A DNA stretch of 64,000 nucleotides, from the NCBI RefSeq assembly GCF_900100165.1, contig NZ_FNEO01000001.1, forward strand, positions 248,001 to 312,000, written 5' to 3'. The DNA comes from Flavobacterium glycines. Lineage in GTDB: Bacteria > Bacteroidota > Bacteroidia > Flavobacteriales > Flavobacteriaceae. Positions 1 to 7,966 of the stretch are shown one piece after another. Position 1 is the first letter of the stretch; every line of letters begins with the position of its first letter. Under the pieces are notes generated by a model. It saw only the letters and a list, made by a program, of their open reading frames with translations, was not told the DNA's origin and searched no databases. Position numbers and translations under genes: made by a program.

Positions 1-1
1 T

Positions 2-445
2 AAAAAATCCTTGAACTACATGGGATTCCATGAAGATGACGTAATGATTGGAAAACCAATCGACTATGTTTTCTTAGGAAGTTGTACTAACGGACGTATC
101 GAAGACTTTAGAGCTTTTGCTTCTATTGTAAAAGGTCGTAAAAAAGCAGATAACGTTACAGCTTGGTTAGTTCCTGGTTCTCACGTAGTAGAAGCTCAAA
201 TTAAAGAAGAAGGAATTTTAGATATTCTTACTGAAGCTGGATTTGTATTACGTCAACCTGGTTGTTCAGCTTGTTTAGCTATGAATGATGACAAAGTACC
301 TGCCGGAAAATATGCGGTAAGTACTTCTAACAGAAACTTCGAAGGTCGTCAGGGTCCTGGTTCAAGAACTTTGTTAGCTTCTCCAATTATGGCTGCTGCT
401 GCTGCAGTTACAGGAAAATTGACAGATCCTAGAGATTTATTGTAA
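2..445 (+). CDS. leuC: 3-isopropylmalate dehydratase large subunit (3' part)
   Basis: This is the C-terminal part of the large subunit of isopropylmalate isomerase, which converts 2-isopropylmalate to 3-isopropylmalate in leucine synthesis. The frame is open from the left window edge, so the gene begins outside. Visible motifs are [10 protein letters not shown] and [10 protein letters not shown], which carry the three cysteines that hold the 4Fe-4S cluster in the aconitase family. The C-terminus ([11 protein letters not shown]...) is complete. leuD follows 133 bp downstream on the same strand, so the two subunits are probably co-transcribed. If the downstream synthase makes citramalate, the same enzyme would also process citramalate. 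Confidence 0.96.
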   Translation, partial: KKSLNYMGFHEDDVMIGKPIDYVFLGSCTNGRIEDFRAFASIVKGRKKADNVTAWLVPGSHVVEAQIKEEGILDILTEAGFVLRQPGCSACLAMNDDKVPAGKYAVSTSNRNFEGRQGPGSRTLLASPIMAAAAAVTGKLTDPRDLL

Positions 446-536
446 TTGAATATTAATTTCAATAGCAATAACAATTTCAAAAAAGAATTAAAAAATAAAA
501 AGATTTTAAATATTCATGATTAATTCCCTTGGTGGA

Positions 537-575
537 AAATCTAAAATCTGAATTCTGAAATCTAAAATCTAAATT
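537..575 (+). repeat. Short AT-rich direct repeat in the leuC-leuD gap
   Basis: The leader just before leuD is built from near-identical units of the form AAATCTAAAATCT / GAATTCTGAAATCT. It ends four bases before the leuD start codon. Similar low-complexity units are frequent between genes in Flavobacterium (general recollection). No function is evident. Confidence 0.5.
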
Positions 576-578
576 AAA

Positions 579-1175
579 ATGGCATACGATAAATTTAATA
601 TCCTTACCAGTAGTGCAGTGCCACTACCTATAGAAAACGTAGATACCGATCAAATCATCCCGGCTCGTTTCTTAAAAGCTACAAAACGTGAAGGTTTTGG
701 AGACAACCTTTTCAGAGACTGGAGATACAATGGAGACGATACTCCAAAAGCTGATTTTGTTTTAAACAACCCAACTTACTCAGGAAAAATCCTTGTAGGT
801 GGAAAAAACTTTGGTTCAGGTTCTTCTCGTGAGCACGCTGCATGGGCAGTTTACGATTACGGATTCCGCGCTGTAGTTTCTTCTTTCTTTGCAGATATCT
901 TCAAAGGAAACTGTCTGAACATCGGAGTTTTACCAGTACAGGTTTCTCCTGAATTCTCAGACAAAATCTTTGCTGCAATCGAAGCTGATCCTAATACAGA
1001 ATTAGAAATAAACTTACCAGAGCAAACAATTACATTGAAAGCTACAGGTGAAAAAGAATCTTTTGACATCAACGGATACAAAAAGAATAACATGTTAAAT
1101 GGTTTTGATGATATCGACTATTTACAAAGTGTTAAAGAAGAAATCGTAAGTTTTGCTGAGAAGCTTCCTTACTAA
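579..1175 (+). CDS. leuD: 3-isopropylmalate dehydratase small subunit
   Basis: This is the small (swivelling) subunit that pairs with LeuC in the isomerase of leucine synthesis. The 198-residue length is normal. The family signature NFGSGSSREHAAWA (about residues 77-90) and the N-terminal region with NVDTDQIIPARFL are both present. Its place between leuC and the LeuA-family gene fits a leu operon. A strong hairpin follows the stop codon, which may end or attenuate transcription before the next gene. Confidence 0.96.
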   Translation: MAYDKFNILTSSAVPLPIENVDTDQIIPARFLKATKREGFGDNLFRDWRYNGDDTPKADFVLNNPTYSGKILVGGKNFGSGSSREHAAWAVYDYGFRAVVSSFFADIFKGNCLNIGVLPVQVSPEFSDKIFAAIEADPNTELEINLPEQTITLKATGEKESFDINGYKKNNMLNGFDDIDYLQSVKEEIVSFAEKLPY

Positions 1176-1197
1176 ATAAAATCTTCACATAAAAAAT

Positions 1198-1245
1198 GCA
1201 GCTGCTAAACACAATTCCGCGGAATTCTTTAGCAGCTGCTTTTAG
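1198..1245 (+). terminator. Hairpin after leuD
   Basis: GCAGCTGCTAAA at 1198-1209 pairs with TTTAGCAGCTGC at 1228-1239. A second palindrome (AATTCCGCGGAATT) fills the loop, and TTTTAG follows. The T tract is short, so partial read-through into the next gene of the operon is possible. Confidence 0.65.
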
Positions 1246-1317
1246 CGTTTTATAAAACACACAGGAAAATGATTTCAAAATAACGAAATCAGAACCTTTT
1301 TTAGCATCAGATTTATA

Positions 1318-2841
1318 ATGGGAAAAAGAAAAATTGAAATAATGGATACGACACTTCGTGATGGTGAACAAACCTCAGGAGTATCATTTTCTGCTGCAGA
1401 AAAACTAACCATTGCCCAATTATTATTAGAAGAATTACAAGTTGACCGTATCGAAATTGCTTCGGCTCGTGTAAGTGAAGGAGAATTTGAAGGCGTTAAA
1501 GGAATTATGACTTGGGCCGAAACAAAAGGATATACCGATAAAATTGAAGTATTGACTTTTGTTGATAAAGGACTTTCTATCGAATGGATGAAAAAATCGG
1601 GAGCAAAAGTTCAAAATCTTTTAACCAAAGGCTCTCTTAACCACCTTACGCATCAATTAAAGAAAACACCGGAACAGCATTTTTCAGAAATAGCCGAAAG
1701 CATTGCTTTAGCTACCGAAAACGGAATTGCAACCAATGTTTATTTAGAAGACTGGAGTAATGGTATGCGTAATTCTTCTGAATATGTTTACCAATATCTT
1801 GATTTCATCAGCACCCAACCCGTAAAAAGAATTTTACTTCCTGATACTTTGGGCGTACTTATCCCTTCGGAAACTTTCGAATATATTTCAGAAATCACTA
1901 AAAGATATCCAAATATCCATTTTGATTTCCATGCACACAACGATTACGATTTAAGCGTGGCGAATGTTATGGAAGCATTAAAAGCAGGAGTCCACGGATT
2001 ACACGTTACTGTAAACGGAATGGGAGAACGCGCCGGAAATGCACCTTTAGCCAGTACCATTGCTGTAATCAACGATTTTATGCCAGAAATTGAAATCGGC
2101 GTAAAAGAAACCTCTTTATATTCGGTTAGTAAATTAGTAGAAACCTTTACCGGTTATAGAATCCCTGCCAACAAGCCAATTGTAGGCGATAACGTTTTTA
2201 CTCAAACAGCGGGAATTCACGCCGATGGTGACAATAAAAACAATCTATATTTTAACGATTTACTTCCAGAACGCTTTGGAAGAAAAAGAAAATATGCTTT
2301 AGGAAAAACTTCCGGAAAAGCCAATATTGAAAAAAACCTTCAGGAATTAGGTTTGCAATTAAACCAGGAAGATTTAAAATTGGTTACCCAAAGAATTATC
2401 GAATTGGGTGACAAAAAAGAAACGGTAACAAAAGAAGATTTGCCCTATATCATTTCAGACGTTTTAGACAGCCACACCTATCAGGAAAAAATCACGGTAG
2501 AATCTTACTTGTTATCTCATGCTAAAGGAATGCGTCCGTCAACAACACTTTGCCTGAAAATCGATGGGCAAATTATCGAAGAGCATGCTCAGGGAGACGG
2601 ACAATTTGATGCTTTCATGAATGCTTTGGCAAAAATTTATAAAACCAAAAAAATGACTTTACCCAAACTAATTGATTATGCAGTTAGAATCCCTCCGGGA
2701 AGTAGCTCAGACGCTTTATGCGAAACAATTATCACCTGGGTAAACGACGGAAAAGAATTCAAAACAAGAGGTCTGGATTCTGACCAAACCGTGGCAGCCA
2801 TTATTGCAACACAAAAAATGCTTAATGTAGTAGCCGTTTAA
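1318..2841 (+). CDS. LeuA/CimA-family synthase, probably (R)-citramalate synthase
   Basis: This 507-residue enzyme has the HMGL-like TIM barrel (DTTLRDGEQTSGVSF near residue 10, HAHNDYDLSVAN near 203) and the C-terminal LeuA regulatory domain (about 380-507). It should condense acetyl-CoA with a 2-oxo acid. Neighbours suggest 2-isopropylmalate synthase, but several stretches (VEIASARVS-like, NLLTKGSL, NVYLEDWSNG, ERFGRKR, ALGK, IPKLIDY-like, VRIPPG) match my memory of the Leptospira citramalate synthase better than classical LeuA. Citramalate synthase makes the threonine-independent precursor of isoleucine, using LeuCD and LeuB for the next steps. The match is from memory and not aligned, so LeuA remains possible and I give no symbol. 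Confidence 0.8.
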   Translation: MGKRKIEIMDTTLRDGEQTSGVSFSAAEKLTIAQLLLEELQVDRIEIASARVSEGEFEGVKGIMTWAETKGYTDKIEVLTFVDKGLSIEWMKKSGAKVQNLLTKGSLNHLTHQLKKTPEQHFSEIAESIALATENGIATNVYLEDWSNGMRNSSEYVYQYLDFISTQPVKRILLPDTLGVLIPSETFEYISEITKRYPNIHFDFHAHNDYDLSVANVMEALKAGVHGLHVTVNGMGERAGNAPLASTIAVINDFMPEIEIGVKETSLYSVSKLVETFTGYRIPANKPIVGDNVFTQTAGIHADGDNKNNLYFNDLLPERFGRKRKYALGKTSGKANIEKNLQELGLQLNQEDLKLVTQRIIELGDKKETVTKEDLPYIISDVLDSHTYQEKITVESYLLSHAKGMRPSTTLCLKIDGQIIEEHAQGDGQFDAFMNALAKIYKTKKMTLPKLIDYAVRIPPGSSSDALCETIITWVNDGKEFKTRGLDSDQTVAAIIATQKMLNVVAV

Positions 2842-2884
2842 AATTCAAAAAACAATTAAAATAAATCAATATAAACATAAAATA

Positions 2885-3940
2885 ATGAAGTTAAATATCG
2901 CACTTTTAGCAGGGGACGGAATCGGACCGGAAGTAATTGATCAGGCAGTAAAAGTATCAGATGCAATTGCACAAAAATTTGGACATGAAATTACTTGGAA
3001 ACCAGCTTTAACTGGTGCTGCTGCTATTGACGCTGTAGGTGAGCCTTATCCAGATTCAACTCATGAAGTTTGTAAAAATGCTGATGCCGTTTTGTTTGGA
3101 GCTATTGGTCACCCTAAATATGATAACGACCCTTCTGCACCTGTACGTCCGGAACAAGGTTTATTAAAAATGCGTAAAGCATTAGGTTTGTTTGCAAACG
3201 TAAGACCAACCTTTACTTTCCCATCTTTATTAGATAAATCTCCTTTAAAAAGAGAAAGAATCGAAGGAACTGACTTAGTTTTCTTAAGAGAATTAACCGG
3301 TGGTATTTACTTTGGTGAAAAAGGAAGAAAAGACGGTGGAGATACTGCTTTTGACAACTGTGTTTACACAAGAGAAGAAGTACAACGTTTAGCTAAAAAA
3401 GGTTTCGAATTAGCAATGACACGTTCTAAAAAATTATGTTGTGTGGACAAAGCTAACGTTTTAGAAACATCACGTTTATGGAGAGAAACGGTTCAGGCAA
3501 TGGAAAAAGATTACCCTGAAGTTGAAGTTTCTTATGAATTTGTTGACGCGGTTGCTATGCGTTTAGTTCAATGGCCTAACTCTTATGACGTATTGATTAC
3601 TGAAAACTTATTTGGAGATATCTTAACTGACGAAGCTTCTGTAATTTCAGGATCAATGGGATTAATGCCATCAGCTTCTATGGGAGCTGAAGTATCTTTA
3701 TTTGAGCCTATCCACGGATCTTACCCACAAGCTACAGGATTAAACATTGCCAACCCAATGGCGACTGTTTTATCTGCCGCAATGATGTTTGAAAACTTCG
3801 GATTGATGGAAGAAGGAAAAGCAATGAGAGATGCTGTAAACAAAGCTTTAGAAGCTGGTGTAGTTACTGAAGACTTAGCTAACGGAGGTAAAGCTTACGG
3901 AACTAAAGAAGTTGGTGACTGGTTAGCTGCTAATATCTAA
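2885..3940 (+). CDS. leuB: 3-isopropylmalate dehydrogenase
   Basis: This enzyme oxidises and decarboxylates 3-isopropylmalate to 2-oxoisocaproate with NAD. The 351-residue protein shows the isocitrate/isopropylmalate dehydrogenase landmarks: GDGIGPEV at the N-terminus, LTGGIYFG, KANVLETSRLWR, the metal-binding NLFGDILTDEAS and the NAD-binding FEPIHGSYPQATG. It lies 43 bp after the LeuA/CimA-type gene on the same strand and is followed by a strong terminator, so it probably closes the operon. It could also act on 3-methylmalate if the upstream enzyme makes citramalate. Confidence 0.96.
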   Translation: MKLNIALLAGDGIGPEVIDQAVKVSDAIAQKFGHEITWKPALTGAAAIDAVGEPYPDSTHEVCKNADAVLFGAIGHPKYDNDPSAPVRPEQGLLKMRKALGLFANVRPTFTFPSLLDKSPLKRERIEGTDLVFLRELTGGIYFGEKGRKDGGDTAFDNCVYTREEVQRLAKKGFELAMTRSKKLCCVDKANVLETSRLWRETVQAMEKDYPEVEVSYEFVDAVAMRLVQWPNSYDVLITENLFGDILTDEASVISGSMGLMPSASMGAEVSLFEPIHGSYPQATGLNIANPMATVLSAAMMFENFGLMEEGKAMRDAVNKALEAGVVTEDLANGGKAYGTKEVGDWLAANI

Positions 3941-3961
3941 TATTAATCAGAATAGACAAAT

Positions 3962-3997
3962 AAAAAAGGGGACAATTTCACATTGTCCCCTTTTTTT
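3962..3997. terminator. Bidirectional terminator between leuB and the RRM gene
   Basis: GGGGACAAT (3968-3976) pairs with ATTGTCCCC (3982-3990). The stem is flanked by an A run on the left and a T7 run on the right, so it can serve both leuB and the converging RRM gene. Confidence 0.9.
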
Positions 3998-4011
3998 ATA
4001 TAAAGAAAAAA

Positions 4012-4359
4012 TTAATATCCCCCTCTATTCCCACGGCTATCTCCACCACGGTTGTTTCCATAACCACCACGAGAATCTCCTCTACGGTTGTTATTAAAAC
4101 TTCTTCTTTCACCTTCCGGTTTTGGCTCAGATTTATTTACTACAATCGTACGCCCCTGAACAGTCGCCCCATTCAATTCATCAATTGCTTTTTGAGCTTC
4201 AGCGTCAACCGGCATCTCAACAAAACCAAACCCTTTACTTCTTCCAGTAAATTTATCAGTAATAATTTTAACAGAATCAACTGCTCCGTAAGCCTCAAAA
4301 GACTCTCTTAAATCTGCTTCCTCAATACTGAATGGAAGGCTTCCAACAAAAATATTCAT
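4012..4359 (-). CDS. RRM-type RNA-binding protein with RG-rich tail
   Basis: This 115-residue protein has a single RNA-recognition motif, with RNP2 as IFVGSL (residues 3-8) and RNP1 as KGFGFVEM (42-49). The last 40 residues form an Arg/Gly/Asn-rich tail with RGG-like repeats, as in cold-inducible RNA-binding proteins of cyanobacteria and Bacteroidota. It probably binds single-stranded RNA, perhaps as a chaperone in the cold, but the target is unknown. A candidate -7 box (TACATTTG on the minus strand, 4385-4392) lies 26 bp upstream of the start codon. The gene is monocistronic and converges with leuB. Confidence 0.9.
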   Translation of the reverse strand: MNIFVGSLPFSIEEADLRESFEAYGAVDSVKIITDKFTGRSKGFGFVEMPVDAEAQKAIDELNGATVQGRTIVVNKSEPKPEGERRSFNNNRRGDSRGGYGNNRGGDSRGNRGGY

Positions 4360-4503
4360 ATATACTTATTTACAATAATTACAACAAATGTAGTCTTATT
4401 TTTTTATAACACACTACAAACAAGCTTATTTATATTTTTATTTGAATCTTTTTCAAAAAGTTGTTATTAAACCAAAAAGCACTAACAAAATAAATACCAA
4501 AGA

Positions 4504-4983
4504 TCACTTAAGAGTGACAGGAATTTTATAAAAAACACCATATTGAAAATTCAAAGTTGGTCCGGCTAACGGATTATCAAATGTATTAACCAAATTACAT
4601 TTAAACGTTCCGGAAATTGTCATCCCTACAGAATCATACTCAGTAATTACTATCTGACCGTTTCCTACATTAAATCCCGAAGAAAAAGTGATTGATTCTT
4701 TAGTCAAAGGATCTAAATAATCATAAGTTGCTGTTGTAGTAGCATTAGTACCTATATAATAAGTACCTGGCGCTATTGCATTCGTTTTCAAAGTAACCAC
4801 CTCAGTTGCCGTATAAGCCTCAATAACTAAAGCTCCTCCCGAATACACAGTTGCCTTAGTCTGAACAGCTCTCCAAAAAACATTATCTTTCGTTCCCTGA
4901 AAAGCAGGATTATTAAATTTTACATCTTCCTGACAAGAAAATAAAGTAAAAAGCACTATCAGAAATAAAAAATGTTTTTTCAT
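4504..4983 (-). CDS. DUF6252-type lipoprotein
   Basis: This is a small secreted lipoprotein, with an N-terminal signal peptide ending in the lipobox LFSC followed by QEDVKF. I place the start at the Met of MKKHFLF, seven codons inside the longest frame, because that gives a clean signal peptide. The mature part is about 140 residues of predicted beta-rich sequence. It resembles the DUF6252 family common in Flavobacteriaceae (recognised from its NNPAFQG, DNVFWRA and GQIVITEYD segments). Function is unknown. It stands alone between the RRM gene and rpsP. Confidence 0.75.
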   Translation of the reverse strand: MKKHFLFLIVLFTLFSCQEDVKFNNPAFQGTKDNVFWRAVQTKATVYSGGALVIEAYTATEVVTLKTNAIAPGTYYIGTNATTTATYDYLDPLTKESITFSSGFNVGNGQIVITEYDSVGMTISGTFKCNLVNTFDNPLAGPTLNFQYGVFYKIPVTLK

Positions 4984-5098
4984 ATAATAAAAATTTACAA
5001 ACAAAAATAAACTATTCGAACCAAATTAACCGAAATAGCCTAAAAAAAGAAGCAAAAAAAACCGCTAAATAATTACCTGTCAAAATACTAAAATACTA

Positions 5099-5128
5099 TT
5101 TGCCATATAAAAAAATAATGTATCTTTG
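5099..5128 (+). promoter_or_regulatory. Bacteroidota-type promoter of rpsP
   Basis: TTTG at 5099-5102 and TATCTTTG at 5121-5128, 18 bp apart, match the Flavobacterium consensus (TTTG at -33 and TAnnTTTG at -7). The start of rpsP lies 50 bp downstream. Confidence 0.85.
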
Positions 5129-5178
5129 CAGCCTTAATTAATCGAGGTCGAGTACCTCAAAATTTAATCATAAAGATT

Positions 5179-5727
5179 ATGTCAGTAAAAATTAGATTAC
5201 AAAGACACGGTAAAAAAGGAAAACCTTTTTACTGGGTAGTAGCAGCAGATGCTCGCTCAAAAAGAGATGGTAGATACTTAGAGAAAATCGGTACTTACAA
5301 TCCAAACACTAACCCAGCAACTATCGACTTAAACCTTGATAGCGCAGTTAAATGGTTACACAATGGTGCACAACCAACTGATACTGCTAAAGCTATTCTT
5401 TCTTACAAAGGTGCTTTATTGAAACACCACCTTGATGGAGGAGTTCGTAAAGGAGCTTTAACTCAAGAGCAAGCTGATGCTAAACTAGCTGCATGGTTAG
5501 AAGCTAAAGCTGGTAAAGTTAACGCTAAAAAAGATGGTTTATCAAAAGCGCAAGCTGATGCTAAAGCTAAAGCATTAAAAGCTGAACAAGAAGTAAACGC
5601 AAAACGTATCGCTGCTGCTGCTCAAGCAGAAGCTGATGCTATTGCTGCTGCTCAAGCAGAAGAGGAAGCTTCAACTGAAGAAGAAGCTCCAGCTGCTGAA
5701 GAAAACAACGAAGAAGCTCAAGCTTAA
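5179..5727 (+). CDS. rpsP: 30S ribosomal protein bS16 with long C-terminal extension
   Basis: The first 80 or so residues are ordinary bS16 (MSVKIRLQRHGKKGKPFYWVV region), a small-subunit assembly protein. The total of 182 residues is about twice the usual size. The extra C-terminal half is rich in Ala, Lys and Glu, ends in an acidic run and probably forms a long helix. Such extensions are known in Bacteroidota bS16. rimM begins 13 bp after the stop codon, matching the classical rpsP-rimM pair. A strong promoter precedes the gene. Confidence 0.96.
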   Translation: MSVKIRLQRHGKKGKPFYWVVAADARSKRDGRYLEKIGTYNPNTNPATIDLNLDSAVKWLHNGAQPTDTAKAILSYKGALLKHHLDGGVRKGALTQEQADAKLAAWLEAKAGKVNAKKDGLSKAQADAKAKALKAEQEVNAKRIAAAAQAEADAIAAAQAEEEASTEEEAPAAEENNEEAQA

Positions 5728-5740
5728 TTTTCACAGCGAA

Positions 5741-6265
5741 ATGCGTAAAGAAGATTGTTTCTATTTAGGTAAAATCGCTAAAAAATTTAGTTACAAAGGT
5801 GAAGTCTTAGTCTACTTAGACACCGACGAACCTGAGTTATACGAAAATCTGGAATCAGTGTTTGTTGACTACAACAAACACTTGGTTCCTTTTTTTATCG
5901 AAAATAGTTCTTTACATAAAAATGACTTTCTAAGAGTTCATTTTGAAGACATCAATACCGAAGCTGAGGCCGACAATCTAATTGGCAGCGACTTATACCT
6001 GCCTTTAAATATGTTACCAAAACTTACTGGTAACAAATTTTACTTCCATGAAGTAATTGGATTTAAAATAGAAGACAAACGTTTAGGATATGTTGGAGAA
6101 ATCCAATCTATCAACGATAGTACCGCCCAACCACTTTTCGAAGTTACAAAAGACGGCACTGAAATTCTGATTCCTATGATTGACCATTTCTTAGTTAAAG
6201 TAGACCGAGAAAACAAAAAAATCATCATGGATTTACCTGAAGGATTAGTGGAAATGTATCTTTAG
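5741..6265 (+). CDS. rimM: Ribosome maturation factor RimM
   Basis: RimM helps 16S rRNA processing and 30S head assembly by binding uS19. The 174-residue protein has the N-terminal RimM barrel (FYLGKIAKKFSYKGEVLVYLD) and the PRC-like C-terminal domain (IPMIDHFLVKVD, DLPEGL near the end). The frame is open upstream, but that part overlaps rpsP and is low complexity. The ATG at 5741, 13 bp after the rpsP stop, starts the RimM homology directly. Confidence 0.95.
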   Translation: MRKEDCFYLGKIAKKFSYKGEVLVYLDTDEPELYENLESVFVDYNKHLVPFFIENSSLHKNDFLRVHFEDINTEAEADNLIGSDLYLPLNMLPKLTGNKFYFHEVIGFKIEDKRLGYVGEIQSINDSTAQPLFEVTKDGTEILIPMIDHFLVKVDRENKKIIMDLPEGLVEMYL

Positions 6266-6310
6266 AAGGTTTAATCGGTTATTTGGTTAATCGAAAAAAT
6301 CTGCAATCAA

Positions 6311-6328
6311 TCCCGATAGCTATCGGGA
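6311..6328. repeat. Perfect 18-bp palindrome
   Basis: TCCCGATAGCTATCGGGA is a perfect inverted repeat in the 88-bp gap between rimM and the methyltransferase gene. The same gap has two similar GGTTAATCG / GGTTATTTGG units. It lacks a T tract, so it is not a classical terminator. I recall the sequence as a dispersed element in flavobacteria but could not check that here. Confidence 0.6.
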
Positions 6329-6353
6329 CGTTAATCTTCAATCTGAAATCATT

Positions 6354-7067
6354 ATGTCCAAATTCCAATTCAAGCAATTTTCTATTGAACAAGACCGAAC
6401 GGCAATGAAAATTGGCACCGATGGCGTTTTGCTTGGCGCTTGGACTCCTATTGAAAACAATCCTTTTAGCATCTTGGACATTGGAACCGGAACCGGAATT
6501 ATTGCTTTGATGCTGGCGCAACGAAGTTTCGCAGAACAAATTGACGCTTTGGAAATTGATGAAGACGCTTACGAACAAGCGACAGACAATTTTGAAAATT
6601 CCCCTTGGAACGATCGCTTATTTTGTTTTCATGCCGGTTTGGACGAATTTATCGAAGAACCCGAAGACGAATACGATTTAATCGTTTCCAACCCTCCTTT
6701 TTATGCCGAGGATTACAAATCAAACAGCGAACAGCGCGACTTAGCCCGCTTTCAAGATGCGATGCCTTTCGAAGAATTAATCGAAGCAGCCGCCTTATTA
6801 TTATCTGAAAATGGAATTTTCTCCGTTATAATACCTCACAAAGAAGAAGAAAATTTTCTGGCTTTAGCCAATGAATTCGAACTTTATCCAATAAAAATCA
6901 CCCGCGTAAAAGGAACTCCAACCTCTGAAATCAAACGTAGTCTTTTGGCTTTTAGCCGAAATAAAACCCCTGATTTCTTAATTGACGAATTAATCATCGA
7001 AACCGCCAGACATCAATATACTTCTGAATATATTGAATTGACTAAGGATTTTTATCTGAAAATGTAA
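6354..7067 (+). CDS. trmN6: tRNA1(Val) (adenine(37)-N6)-methyltransferase
   Basis: This 237-residue class I SAM-dependent methyltransferase is of the YfiC/TrmN6 family, which makes m6A at position 37 of a valine tRNA. The SAM site DIGTGTG is at about residues 42-48, and the amino-methyltransferase catalytic motif NPPF is at 113-116. The N-terminal FKQFSIEQDRTAMKIGTDG segment is characteristic of the family. It follows rimM on the same strand, so translation-related genes are grouped here. Confidence 0.88.
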   Translation: MSKFQFKQFSIEQDRTAMKIGTDGVLLGAWTPIENNPFSILDIGTGTGIIALMLAQRSFAEQIDALEIDEDAYEQATDNFENSPWNDRLFCFHAGLDEFIEEPEDEYDLIVSNPPFYAEDYKSNSEQRDLARFQDAMPFEELIEAAALLLSENGIFSVIIPHKEEENFLALANEFELYPIKITRVKGTPTSEIKRSLLAFSRNKTPDFLIDELIIETARHQYTSEYIELTKDFYLKM

Positions 7068-7196
7068 AACACAATACAATCAGAAAACCATTCACATTTG
7101 TTATTTGACTTCACATCAGTCCACAACATTTTCCAAAACCACATTATCAATCACTTAGAGATTATTAATTATATTTACAAACAAAAATTAAACTCT

Positions 7197-7828
7197 ATGA
7201 CCGGAATTGAAAACTACACACTTTATATAATTACAGCAATTATCTTTATTTTAACCCCCGGAATTGACACCATTTTCATCCTTAACAAATCGCTCACAAA
7301 GGGCAAAAAAGCCGGCATCTATTCCTCAATTGGTGTTTGTAGCGGCATTTTAGTCCATACTTTATTCGCCGCATTAGGTCTTTCAATGATTATTGCAAAA
7401 CAGCTGTTGCATTTTCAATAATTAAATATTTAGGAGCAGCATATTTAGTTTACCTTGGAACAAAAGCTTTATTTTCAAAAAAAGAAAACCTAAAATTCAC
7501 CGAACAACAGGAAGAAAATGAATCCATTTGGACAAGTTTTAGCTCTGGCGTCATCACAAATGTTCTAAACCCTAAAGTTGCTTTATTTTTTATCTCATTT
7601 TTCCCTCAGTTCATTAACAAGGAAAATATTGATTCGGTTTTACCATTTTTCATATTAGGTTTAACGTACTCAGGTCTGGGAATAATTTGGTGTTTTATGC
7701 TCGCTTATTTTTCATCTATGTTTTCTAACAAACTAAAGAAAAGCGAAAAATTCAATGTGTTGTTAAATAAATTTTCAAGTCTAATCTATATTTTGATGGG
7801 ATTAAAAATTGCCTTAACCAAAAAATAA
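7197..7828 (+). pseudogene. LysE/RhtB-family exporter, broken by a one-base frameshift
   Basis: The first 75 codons encode the start of a LysE-type amino-acid exporter (MTGIENYTLYIITAIIF, then TPGIDTIFILN) and stop at 7420 after AKQLLHFQ. Adding one A to the run at about 7396-7400 restores the frame as AKTAVAFSIIKYLGAAYLVY. The protein then continues through NVLNPKVALFF and ends at 7828 with the normal length of about 210 residues. Both halves keep family motifs, so the lesion is recent, a sequencing error in a homopolymer, or a slippage switch. The substrate is unknown. Confidence 0.8.
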
Positions 7829-7866
7829 AACAAGCCATTTAAGACAATTTTAATTCCTTTTTTATG

Positions 7867-7894
7867 TTTGGTTAAAATCCTTTATGTAAATTTA
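7867..7894 (+). promoter_or_regulatory. Candidate promoter of the glutaryl-CoA dehydrogenase gene
   Basis: TTTG at 7867-7870 and TAAATTTA at 7887-7894 (last base off consensus) are 16 bp apart, 72 bp upstream of the start codon. Confidence 0.45.
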
Positions 7895-7966
7895 TAGTAC
7901 AGCATTAGCTTTCGTTTTAAAAACAAAAACAGAAAGTTTAGCAAAATAAATTTATAAAAAGCTATC

